Assembly (NCBI GenBank): GCA_025934595.1 | Contig: JAICXU010000274.1 | Span: 1 to 5,505 of the forward strand | Length of the DNA stretch: 5,505 bases | Source: Polyangiaceae bacterium | Lineage (GTDB): Bacteria > Myxococcota_A > Polyangia > Polyangiales > Polyangiaceae | Direction: 5' to 3' | In this document: in pieces, positions 1 to 5,505 of the stretch | Layout of the letters: each line of letters begins with the position of its first letter | How positions within the stretch are numbered: position 1 is the first letter of the stretch | Position numbers and translations under genes: made by a program | Notes under the pieces: generated by a model | The model's database searches: none | The model's input: only the letters and a program-made list of their open reading frames with translations | Told to the model about the DNA's origin: nothing

Positions 1-1
1 C

Positions 2-1405
2 AAGAAGGCGCCCAACTTGGGGACATCGACGGGCGCCTATCTGCTCGGCCTCATGCCGCCGGAGTTGATCCAGAAGCTCGGCGTCGACATTCCGGTGATG
101 CGCCGCGACCCTCATTATTTTTTGCCGACGACGCAAGGCAACCGACATCTCTTGCTCGGAGCGAGCGCGGAGAAGAATCGCGCGAGCCTGGAGTCGTTCT
201 TCTCGAAAGCCGACGCCGACGCGAACGACGCGATGCAAAAAGAGATCGGCGAGATCCGCGACGACGTCGCGCCGACCTGGCTCGAGGAGCCGCTTTCGAT
301 CGAGGAAACGGCCGAAAAATACGTGCGATCTGCACATAAAAAAACCTTCGTCGACTTGTGTCGAAAGCCCGTCTCTCACTACATCGATCGCTTCGGATTC
401 AAGAGTGACCTCGTACGCGCGATGTACGCCGTCACCGACGGCTTCTCCGGTCTCTTCGGATCCTGGGACACGCCTGGCACCGGGATGAATTTTCTCGTGC
501 ACAACATGTGTCGGCTGCCGAACGCGGGCGGAACGTGGATGATCGTGAAAGGCGGCATGGGAACCGTGAGCGGCGCGTTCGCCGACGCGGCGAAGAAAGC
601 CGGCGCGACGATCGAGACCTCCGCGGGCGTGGAAAAAATTCTGCGGAATGGAAACCAAGCGACCGGCGTGCTCTTGAAAGACGGGCGCGAGATCGGAGCG
701 AAGACCATCGTCGTCAACGCCGACCCGTTCCGGTTGCAGAGCATGCTCGGCCGCAGCGAATTACCTGCAGAATACAACAAACGCATCGACGGCTATCGCA
801 AAGACGGCTCGACGATGAAAGTGAACATGGCTCTCAAGGGCCTGCCGAAGTTCAAGTGCCTGCCGGAAGATCGCGGGCAGTTCCAGACGACCATCCATCT
901 CTTGCCAGAAGAGAAAGACGTCATCGCATCGCTCCAAAATGGCTTCGCCGACGTACAGGCCGGCCGGCTCGCGGAGTTTCCGACCATCGAGTGGTACATC
1001 CACACGACGGTCGACAAATCCCTGCAGGACGAGGACGGCCATCACAACTCCGCGCTCTTCGTGCAGTGGGTGCCATTCGAGATCGCCGGCTCGTCGTGGG
1101 AAAAAGAGGAAGAGAAGTACGTGAAGCACCTCCTCTCGATCTGCGATCGATTCGCGCCCGGCACGAGCGATCTCGTCGTCGACACGTTTCCCCTGCATCC
1201 GAGAAAAATCGAAGAGCACTTCGGCATCACGCGCGGCCACATTCATCACGTCGACAACGCGTTCGGATTTTCGGATCGCCTGCCCTACAAGACGCCGGTG
1301 GGCGGCGTGTATTCGTGCAGCGCGGGATGTCACCCGGCGGGCAGCGTCATCGGCGCCGCCGGCCACAACGCCGCGATGCGCGTGTTGAAGGACCTCGGGA
1401 AATAG
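2..1405 (+). CDS. PYROXD2/CrtI-like FAD-dependent oxidoreductase, C-terminal part (5' end outside window)
   Basis: The frame is open from base 2 to the TAG at 1403-1405 and gives 467 residues. It reads through a TTG at 17, which is not a convincing start because residues around it (NLGTSTGAYLLGLMPP) already align with an internal segment of PYROXD2-type proteins. The N-terminal dinucleotide-binding GxGxxG motif and probably 60-70 residues therefore lie upstream. Family signatures visible: DTPGTGMNFL near residues 156-165, VKGGMGTVSGAF near 182-193 (the Gly-rich segment typical of phytoene desaturase-like enzymes), and the C-terminal FAD-contact segment GGVYSCSAGCHPAGSVIGAA near 434-453, which matches the GxxHPGGGVxGAAG pattern of the family. 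Members are FAD-dependent amine-oxidase-fold or phytoene-dehydrogenase-related enzymes; the substrate is generally unknown and cannot be read here. The absence of carotenoid genes nearby argues against calling it crtI. It is convergent with the next gene, 25 bases apart. The family call is firm; the reaction is unknown. Confidence 0.9.
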   Translation, partial: KKAPNLGTSTGAYLLGLMPPELIQKLGVDIPVMRRDPHYFLPTTQGNRHLLLGASAEKNRASLESFFSKADADANDAMQKEIGEIRDDVAPTWLEEPLSIEETAEKYVRSAHKKTFVDLCRKPVSHYIDRFGFKSDLVRAMYAVTDGFSGLFGSWDTPGTGMNFLVHNMCRLPNAGGTWMIVKGGMGTVSGAFADAAKKAGATIETSAGVEKILRNGNQATGVLLKDGREIGAKTIVVNADPFRLQSMLGRSELPAEYNKRIDGYRKDGSTMKVNMALKGLPKFKCLPEDRGQFQTTIHLLPEEKDVIASLQNGFADVQAGRLAEFPTIEWYIHTTVDKSLQDEDGHHNSALFVQWVPFEIAGSSWEKEEEKYVKHLLSICDRFAPGTSDLVVDTFPLHPRKIEEHFGITRGHIHHVDNAFGFSDRLPYKTPVGGVYSCSAGCHPAGSVIGAAGHNAAMRVLKDLGK

Positions 1406-1422
1406 GACGCCGAGCTCGAATG

Positions 1423-1445
1423 ACGCTTCGCTAGCGCACGAGCGT
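1423..1445. terminator. Weak hairpin at a convergent gene junction, possible bidirectional terminator
   Basis: ACGCTTCG (1423-1430) can pair with CGAGCGT (1439-1445) with one bulged base, leaving an 8-base loop that contains the TAG stop of the minus-strand gene. A perfect 8-base palindrome, CGCTAGCG, also sits at 1429-1436. The position between two converging genes fits a terminator, but there is no T-run on either side, so the call is weak. Confidence 0.2.
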
Positions 1446-2327
1446 AAATGCGATTCCGTTCGGCGTGAGGCCGAGCGCGGCCGTCGCTTGCGAATGGGAC
1501 GACGCTGCGTTCGTGATCAAGAGCACGCCTCCGAGCGCGCCGAACGCAATCGCACCACCCCACAATGCATACGTCCACGTGCGCCATTTTTGCGCGTCGT
1601 CGTGGGCCGCTGCATCGGATTGGCCGCTCGCCTCGAAGGTGGAGCGTGCGCCGGAAAATTCCGAGTACGTGATTGCGCCGCCGACTCCGAGCGCGGCGGC
1701 CGCGCCGATCGAGATCCACCCGCCGAGCGGAAATGGCTTTTTTTGCGGCACGGGAGCGGGCTGCACGATGATTTGTTTTTTCGGCTCGACGTCGGGAAAG
1801 GAGACGTCGAGCTTCGCGCCGGCGCGCGTCACGGTGACTCTTCGAGAGACGTCGCTGCCGTCGCTGCGAATCACGTGGATGTCTTGCGGGCCCGGCGCGA
1901 GATAGATCGCCGCCGGAACGGTGCCGCGATCGATGCCGCGCACGGAGATGCTCGCGCCGCGTGGTGCATGCACGACGACGACGCCGAGCGGCGCAGCAAG
2001 GCTCGCGAGATGGGCGCGTGCATAGTCGCGATCACTGTCGGCGAGCTCACCATCGAGCGCGCGGGCAAACGAGTCGGCGGCGCGCTCGTTCTCGCCTGCC
2101 GCTTCCCACGCTCGACCGGCATCGTAGATCGCCGCCGCTTTCGGAACGCGTCGATACGCTTCGTTGAACGCGAGCGCCGCGGCGCGATACTCGCCGCGAT
2201 CGTACGCAGCGCGTCCCGCTCGAAAAAATTGCGCGGCGACGGTCGCCGCATCTTGGCTTTCTTGGGCGCGAGCAGCCGGACCCGCGCCGAGCAGCGCGCA
2301 GGCGAAGAGGACAGCGCGAGCTCTCAT
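1431..2327 (-). CDS. Exported TPR and PEGA-like protein with C-terminal membrane segments
   Basis: 298 residues. Residues 1-21 form a Sec signal peptide (basic MRAR start, hydrophobic core, AxA site before Gln22). Residues about 31-110 are Ala-rich helices with TPR spacing (FFRAGRAAYDRGEYRAAALA, then IYDAGRAWEAAGENERAADS), the two-repeat pattern of periplasmic TPR proteins. Residues 114-177 resemble a PEGA domain: a VVVHAPRGASISVRG strand, a Gly-x-x-Pro turn and a LAPGPQDIHV segment. A Lys/Pro/Gln linker (181-199) leads to two likely membrane helices, about 201-220 and 251-272, separated by a polar segment, and a short tail. The domain order is common in myxobacterial envelope proteins of unknown role. 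Its ATG overlaps the kinase stop as ATGA (2324-2327), so it is probably translated by coupling and cotranscribed; its own Shine-Dalgarno is poor. Expected location is periplasm or inner membrane. It may be a partner or substrate of the kinase, but that is inference. Domain boundaries are read by eye. Confidence 0.87.
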   Translation of the reverse strand: MRARAVLFACALLGAGPAARAQESQDAATVAAQFFRAGRAAYDRGEYRAAALAFNEAYRRVPKAAAIYDAGRAWEAAGENERAADSFARALDGELADSDRDYARAHLASLAAPLGVVVVHAPRGASISVRGIDRGTVPAAIYLAPGPQDIHVIRSDGSDVSRRVTVTRAGAKLDVSFPDVEPKKQIIVQPAPVPQKKPFPLGGWISIGAAAALGVGGAITYSEFSGARSTFEASGQSDAAAHDDAQKWRTWTYALWGGAIAFGALGGVLLITNAASSHSQATAALGLTPNGIAFTLVR

Positions 2328-3751
2328 TCGTACGGGCTCGACGCGAGGGGCTTCGCGACCGGCGTCGTCGAGGTCGGCGCCGTCGACGTGGACGGCGGCT
2401 TCGTGGTCACTGCTGCTCCCGTGTGATGTTTGTGTCCGAGGGGCTTCGAGGAAGGCGCCGGCGTCACATCCACCATCGTAGACGCGCTCGGTAGGGGAGT
2501 CGATGCGGAGGTCGAAGGCGAAGGCGATGTCGAAGCCGAGGTCGAGGTCGCGGTGGAGGTCGAAGTCGAGGTCGAAGTCGTCGCGGTCGACGCTGACGTC
2601 GCGGTCGATCGGCGATCTCGCTTTAGGAGAATGAAGAGCGTGGCGAGCGCTGCGATCGCGAGGAGCGCTAAAAATGACCTATTTTTCCGCTTCGGAACCA
2701 CGACTACGCCGCTCGGCGCGACCGAGTCGAGCAGCGTTCCGTGGGGCGGAGGCGGTTCGCTCACGGAAAGCGCGCGCAGGTCTCTCTGGAGCGCGAGCTC
2801 CTCGCGACGCTCGCGAAGACGCGCACCGGAAATCATTTCGACGTGGTCGGCGACGATGGCTGCGTCCGCGAGCTCACAGTCGCACGACGCTACGAGCGCT
2901 TGCGCGAAGGCCTCGGCGGTCGGAAATCGACGATCGCGATCGAGCGACAACGCTCCCGCGACCGTGTCGTCGAGCGCGGGCGGAATGTCGGGCACGACGC
3001 TGCTCAATCGCTCCGGCGCCTTCGTCGCGGCTTGCACGAGGGTCGCGATCGGATCTCCGCCGGGTGGATACAAGCGACGACCTGCGAGCGCTTCCCACGC
3101 GACGACCCCCGCCGCCCAAATGTCGGCGCGCCGGTCGACCCCCTGCCCGCGCACTTGCTCCGGCGCCATGTAGCCGGTCTTCCCTTTGAGCGTTCCCGTT
3201 GCCGTGTAGCTCGTTCGCGTCTCGGCCTTTGCGACGCCGAAATCCGTGAGGCGCGCGACGCCGTCGAGGCCGACCAAAATATTCTGCGGCGTGAAGTCGC
3301 GATGGACGAGGCCCGCGTTGCGCCCGTTGTCGTCGCGAACCTCGTGCGCGGCATGGAGACCTTGGAGCGCGTCGACGAGAATGCGGAGGGCGACGTCGCG
3401 CGGCAAGCGCACTCCCGTCTTCATCGAATGCTTCACGAGCGCCGACAGCGTGTCGCCCTCTACGTATTCCATGACCAGGAACACACCATGGGGATCGTCC
3501 TCGACATCCAACACCTGCACGACGTTCGGATGTCGGATTCGCGCTGCGAGCTTCGCTTCTTCGATCAGCTCGGCGGCCCAACCCGCCTGATCACGGAGAT
3601 GGGCGTGGGTGAGCTTCAGCGCCACGTTGCGCTCGAAATCCCCTGCCCCGCGCTTTCGCGCGAGGAAAACCGACGCCATGCCGCCGTTCGCGATCCTCAG
3701 CAGCAGCTCGTAAGGACCTACGCGCCGCGGGCTCTCCGCATCGCGCGCCAC
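2324..3751 (-). CDS. Transmembrane serine/threonine protein kinase (Hanks type)
   Basis: 475 residues from the preferred GTG at 3751. The kinase domain spans about 13-290: Gly-rich loop NGGMAS (22-27), VALK lysine 46, helix-C Glu about 65, hinge MEY (94-96), HRD (150-152), Asn157, DFG (170-172), APE (196-198), Asp210 and Arg275. All core catalytic residues are present, so it should be active. The loop reads HRDFTPQN, with Thr154 where most Ser/Thr kinases have Lys; related HRDxSPQN loops are common in myxobacterial kinases. One membrane helix (about 359-376), flanked by KRKNR and KRDRR, puts the kinase domain in the cytoplasm. The outer tail (382-475) is Ser/Thr/Ala/Pro-rich and has no PASTA or other sensor domain I recognise. 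Start choice: GGAG five bases upstream of GTG 3751. Other candidates are GTG 3772, ATG 3799 and GTG 3808 (GAGGT six bases upstream). The frame stays open to 4252, but that stretch overlaps the divergent lipoprotein gene and looks non-coding. It is first in an operon with the TPR/PEGA-like gene. Confidence 0.93.
   Translation of the reverse strand: MARDAESPRRVGPYELLLRIANGGMASVFLARKRGAGDFERNVALKLTHAHLRDQAGWAAELIEEAKLAARIRHPNVVQVLDVEDDPHGVFLVMEYVEGDTLSALVKHSMKTGVRLPRDVALRILVDALQGLHAAHEVRDDNGRNAGLVHRDFTPQNILVGLDGVARLTDFGVAKAETRTSYTATGTLKGKTGYMAPEQVRGQGVDRRADIWAAGVVAWEALAGRRLYPPGGDPIATLVQAATKAPERLSSVVPDIPPALDDTVAGALSLDRDRRFPTAEAFAQALVASCDCELADAAIVADHVEMISGARLRERREELALQRDLRALSVSEPPPPHGTLLDSVAPSGVVVVPKRKNRSFLALLAIAALATLFILLKRDRRSTATSASTATTSTSTSTSTATSTSASTSPSPSTSASTPLPSASTMVDVTPAPSSKPLGHKHHTGAAVTTKPPSTSTAPTSTTPVAKPLASSPYE
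2489..2608 (-). repeat. Imperfect hexamer repeat tract encoding the Ser/Thr-rich tail of the kinase
   Basis: On the plus strand the tract is built from variants of GTCGAG/GTCGAA, with a perfect 12-base tandem GAGGTCGAAGTC at 2556-2567 and 2568-2579. Read on the minus strand it encodes alternating Thr and Ser with some Ala and Pro, such as TSTSTSTATSTSASTS, just outside the membrane helix of the kinase. Units are multiples of three, so a change in copy number would keep the frame and alter only tail length. The remaining tract is degenerate, which suggests an old expansion. Confidence 0.75.
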
Positions 3752-3821
3752 GGGCTCTCCATTCGACGCCACTTCCCTAGAATGGTCGCACGCCGTCATG
3801 CCTGGCACAATGCCACCTCGC
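3752..3821. promoter_or_regulatory. Compact divergent control region between kinase and lipoprotein genes
   Basis: This gap between the preferred starts must hold the promoters for both genes unless these lie inside coding sequence. On the plus strand TAGAAT at 3778-3783 resembles a -10 box, 38 bases before the ATG at 3822, but no good -35 box precedes it. An inverted repeat TGGCA-CAA-TGCCA at 3803-3815 could be an operator or chance. It contains TGGCAC, but no TTGC follows at sigma-54 spacing. No clear promoter for the kinase strand was seen. CATG at 3797-3800 gives an ATG on each strand, so annotators could place both starts on top of each other. Confidence 0.35.
3755..3760 (-). promoter_or_regulatory. 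Ribosome binding site GGAGAG supporting the kinase GTG start at 3751
   Basis: On the minus strand GGAGAG lies just before the GTG (positions 3751-3749), with five bases (AGCCC) between GGAG and the start codon. This is the best-spaced Shine-Dalgarno among the candidate starts nearest the conserved kinase domain, and it leaves about 70 bases for a divergent control region. Confidence 0.5.
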
Positions 3822-4988
3822 ATGTCTCGATCACGACGCACCGTACGCGCAGCGGGCCTCGCTGTGGCTTTCGCTTGCGCGGCGCTCGTGGCGTGCAGCG
3901 CGTTCGATCTCGGAGACGTCGTCTCGAATTCCGATGAAGGTAACGGCGATGGATCTGCGAACGACGGCGACGCGGCATCGGATGCAGGTTCGAGCGCGGA
4001 CGGTCCCGGACCTTGCGTCCCTGGCGGGGATCCGTGCAACTGCTTGGAAGCTCCGCTCACGATCTCGCCGCCACCCAACGGCACCGGGGGGACCATCGCC
4101 GTCATCGGCGACACCGTGTACTTCACGCTGACCGCGGTCGGTGGCTCGGGAAGCAATCCTCTCATGGTGAGCGCACCGATCACCGGCCTCGGCGACGGCG
4201 GCGCGCTCACGCACGTGATCAAGGTCTCACCGATAGGATCCGACTTCGTCATCGGACAAAGTTGGTTCTACTTCCGCTACGTAGCCGCTCCCGTTGCAGT
4301 GGCATTTGCGCCGGTGAGCAGCGTGAACGCGAACGTGAGCTCGTACTTCGGTCCGCTCGTGCACACGCCCGGTGACATGACCGTCGACTCCACACGCATC
4401 ATTTTCGGCGGAAGCGACGGCGCGATCTGCGCGATCCCGATCGGAGCCGACGCAGGCCCAGTCGGCGTCGACGACGCAGGTTGCGGAGGCGCCATCGTCG
4501 TGCCGCCGCGCGCCGGGGGACCCAACACCTTTCAAGTCGCCGCGAACGACACCACGGTCTATCAATCTGCCAACGGTCACATTTATGACGCACCCCAATC
4601 TACTGGTGTGCTCTCCCAACTCCTCGTTCATCCGAACGCTAGCTTCGGAGGCATGACCGACGATCGCGGGCGTCTTTTCTGGGCCGAGGTCACCGGCGAC
4701 GCCGGATCCCTTTGGTCGGCCGACGATCGCGATGGTGCCGCGTCCGACATCGTGCCGTCGGCTCTCGACGGTGCGTTGCTCGCCGCGACGTTCACGGTGG
4801 ACGCGGACGGGATCTACTGGAGCCAATTCAGCTACACGAAAATTTGGGCCGCCGCTCGTGATGGCTCGAAGCGGACGCTCGTCGCTTGCGAGCCTGGAGT
4901 CGCGTCGATCGCCACCGACGCCAATTTCATCTATTGGCTCACGTCGAACGGCGGCGTGCGCAGGATCGCCAAACCGCCTTTGAAATAA
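3822..4988 (+). CDS. Outer-membrane-type lipoprotein with propeller-like repeats
   Basis: 388 residues from the ATG at 3822 (in-frame ATGs also at 3798 and 3810). The start at 3822 gives a normal lipoprotein signal: MSRSRRTVRAAG, a hydrophobic core, then lipobox LVAC with the lipidated Cys at 25. Ser at +2, not Asp, suggests transport to the outer membrane. The SRRTVR stretch faintly resembles a Tat motif. Residues 26-64 are a linker rich in Asp, Gly, Ser and Asn, followed by a Cys cluster (65, 72, 74). The rest shows about six repeats of a strand-turn-strand pattern with aromatic ends: IAVIGDTVYF (91-100), MTVDSTRIIF (186-195), FQVAANDTTVY (237-247), MTDDRGRLFW (278-287), FTVDADGIYW (324-333) and IATDANFIYW (363-372). 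This is typical of a beta-propeller, perhaps six-bladed. Such lipoproteins are abundant in myxobacteria and mostly of unknown function; ligand or scaffold binding is plausible. It is divergent from the kinase gene. No strong Shine-Dalgarno was seen at any candidate start. Confidence 0.87.
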   Translation: MSRSRRTVRAAGLAVAFACAALVACSAFDLGDVVSNSDEGNGDGSANDGDAASDAGSSADGPGPCVPGGDPCNCLEAPLTISPPPNGTGGTIAVIGDTVYFTLTAVGGSGSNPLMVSAPITGLGDGGALTHVIKVSPIGSDFVIGQSWFYFRYVAAPVAVAFAPVSSVNANVSSYFGPLVHTPGDMTVDSTRIIFGGSDGAICAIPIGADAGPVGVDDAGCGGAIVVPPRAGGPNTFQVAANDTTVYQSANGHIYDAPQSTGVLSQLLVHPNASFGGMTDDRGRLFWAEVTGDAGSLWSADDRDGAASDIVPSALDGALLAATFTVDADGIYWSQFSYTKIWAAARDGSKRTLVACEPGVASIATDANFIYWLTSNGGVRRIAKPPLK

Positions 4989-4997
4989 GCGTATTTC
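4982..4997. terminator. AT-rich hairpin between convergent stop codons, possible bidirectional terminator
   Basis: GAAATA (4982-4987) and TATTTC (4992-4997) are perfect 6-base arms around the loop AGCG, followed on the plus strand by TTTA. The hairpin includes the TAA of the lipoprotein gene and ends two bases before the TAA of the minus-strand gene. The stem has only one G:C pair, so it would be weak on its own, but it stands out as an A+T island in a GC-rich region at the expected place. Confidence 0.3.
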
Positions 4998-4998
4998 T

Positions 4999-5505
4999 TT
5001 ACTTCAGCCGCGCGCGGAGCTTTTGGAAGTAGCGATGACCGATGCCGCTCGCGGCTGCCGCACGTGAAATATTTCCGCCGTGCGCTTCGACGATGCGCTC
5101 CACGTAGCGGCGCTCGAACTCTTCCACGATCTGCTGGCGCGCGCGCGGAAGCGGAAGACCCTGCGAGAGGATTTCGTCGACGATGTCCCCGCTCGGTTTG
5201 TCGGTGTGACCCTCGGCCGCAGCCCACGGCGTGGCCGGCATGATGTCGCCGAGAGCAATTTGGCGCGACACCGCGTTGTAGAGCTCACGCACGTTGCCCG
5301 GCCACGAATAGGCTTCGTACCGCTGGGCGAGATCATGAGGGAGCTTGTCGTTGGCGCCCCCGAGATCTCTCCAGAAGTGTTGCGCGAGAACCGTGATGTC
5401 GCCGCGGCGTTGACGAAGCGGTGGTAGCTCGATGCGCGCGACGGCGAGACGAAAAAAGAGGTCGTCGCGAAAACGGCCGGCGACGACCTCACGATCGAGA
5501 TCACG
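4999..5505 (-). CDS. Sigma-54-dependent transcriptional activator, C-terminal part (5' end outside window)
   Basis: The minus-strand frame is open from base 5505 to the TAA at 5001-4999, giving 168 residues. A GTG at 5292 lies inside a conserved motif and is not the start. Visible parts: the end of the AAA+ domain, FRDDLFFRL (12-20, the segment that normally reads FRxDLYYRL) and PPLRQRRGDI (28-37); the sensor II motif SWPGNVREL (67-75); a linker of about 50 residues; and a Fis-type helix-turn-helix at about 126-167 with GGNISRAAAASGIGHRYFQK. Such proteins bind upstream sites and use ATP hydrolysis to open sigma-54 promoters. Walker A, Walker B, the GAFTGA loop and the N-terminal sensory domain (receiver, FHA or GAF in different members) are outside the window, so the input signal is unknown. 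The gene converges on the lipoprotein gene with 10 bases between the stops; no direct regulatory link is shown. Confidence 0.93.
   Translation of the reverse strand, partial: RDLDREVVAGRFRDDLFFRLAVARIELPPLRQRRGDITVLAQHFWRDLGGANDKLPHDLAQRYEAYSWPGNVRELYNAVSRQIALGDIMPATPWAAAEGHTDKPSGDIVDEILSQGLPLPRARQQIVEEFERRYVERIVEAHGGNISRAAAASGIGHRYFQKLRARLK

Noticed and set aside
508..1434. Long Arg-rich plus-strand frame inside the oxidoreductase gene
   Set aside because: Arg-rich shadow frame of GC-rich coding DNA; the other frame carries clear family motifs over the whole stretch.
2430..3173. Plus-strand frame with a Val/Glu alternating stretch, antisense to the kinase
   Set aside because: The pattern is the reverse reading of the Ser/Thr repeat tract; the kinase frame explains the same DNA with conserved motifs.
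3803..3821. Possible sigma-54 promoter beginning with TGGCAC
   Set aside because: The -24-like element is present but no TTGC follows at the required spacing on either strand, and it would sit on the start codon.
2741..3937. 398-codon plus-strand frame antisense to the kinase domain
   Set aside because: Arg-rich, no recognisable domain, and fully overlaps the conserved kinase catalytic core on the other strand.
3824..4252. N-terminal extension of the kinase frame, open for well over 100 more codons
   Set aside because: It lies antisense to the signal peptide and linker of the lipoprotein gene, has shadow-frame composition (Pro/Ala/Ser-rich, no domain), and better-spaced ribosome binding sites exist downstream.
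4227..4826. 199-codon minus-strand frame within the lipoprotein gene
   Set aside because: No domain or ribosome binding site, and the plus-strand frame shows regular propeller-like repeats over the same bases.
5004..5504. Alternative 166-codon minus-strand frame overlapping the sigma-54 activator
   Set aside because: Ser/Arg-rich shadow; the neighbouring frame holds FRDDLFFRL, WPGNVREL and the Fis-type helix-turn-helix.

Overview
The window looks like chromosomal DNA from a high-GC deltaproteobacterial-type genome, most likely Myxococcota (myxobacteria, possibly Polyangiales). That placement is inferred from gene content: a transmembrane serine/threonine kinase with an HRDxTPQN-type catalytic loop, an exported TPR plus PEGA-like protein, a lipoprotein with an Asp/Gly/Ser-rich linker and propeller-like repeats, and the end of a sigma-54 activator. 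No rRNA, tRNA, CRISPR array, insertion sequence or phage gene was seen. Coding density is near total, and no gap exceeds about 70 bases.

Layout: (1) bases 2-1405, plus strand, hold the C-terminal 467 residues of a PYROXD2/CrtI-like FAD-dependent oxidoreductase whose N-terminus lies before the window. (2) Convergent to it, bases 1431-3751 on the minus strand hold a two-gene unit: a membrane-anchored Ser/Thr protein kinase (GTG start preferred at 3751) followed, through a 4-base ATGA overlap, by a secreted or membrane TPR/PEGA-like protein. (3) Divergent from the kinase, bases 3822-4988 on the plus strand encode an outer-membrane-type lipoprotein with about six beta-propeller-like repeats. (4) Convergent to that, bases 4999-5505 on the minus strand hold the C-terminal part (end of the AAA+ domain and Fis-type helix-turn-helix) of a sigma-54-dependent activator that continues beyond the window.

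A coherent guess is that the middle of the window is a cell-envelope signalling module. The kinase domain would be cytoplasmic, its Ser/Thr/Ala/Pro-rich tail would cross into the periplasm, and its translationally coupled partner is itself exported and membrane anchored. The divergent lipoprotein may share the roughly 70-base control region. The two flanking partial genes are probably unrelated neighbours. All families are recognisable, so I see no strong case for a wholly new system. The points most worth a second look are the kinase/TPR-PEGA pair, the non-lysine catalytic loop, the repeat-encoded kinase tail and the compact divergent start region.
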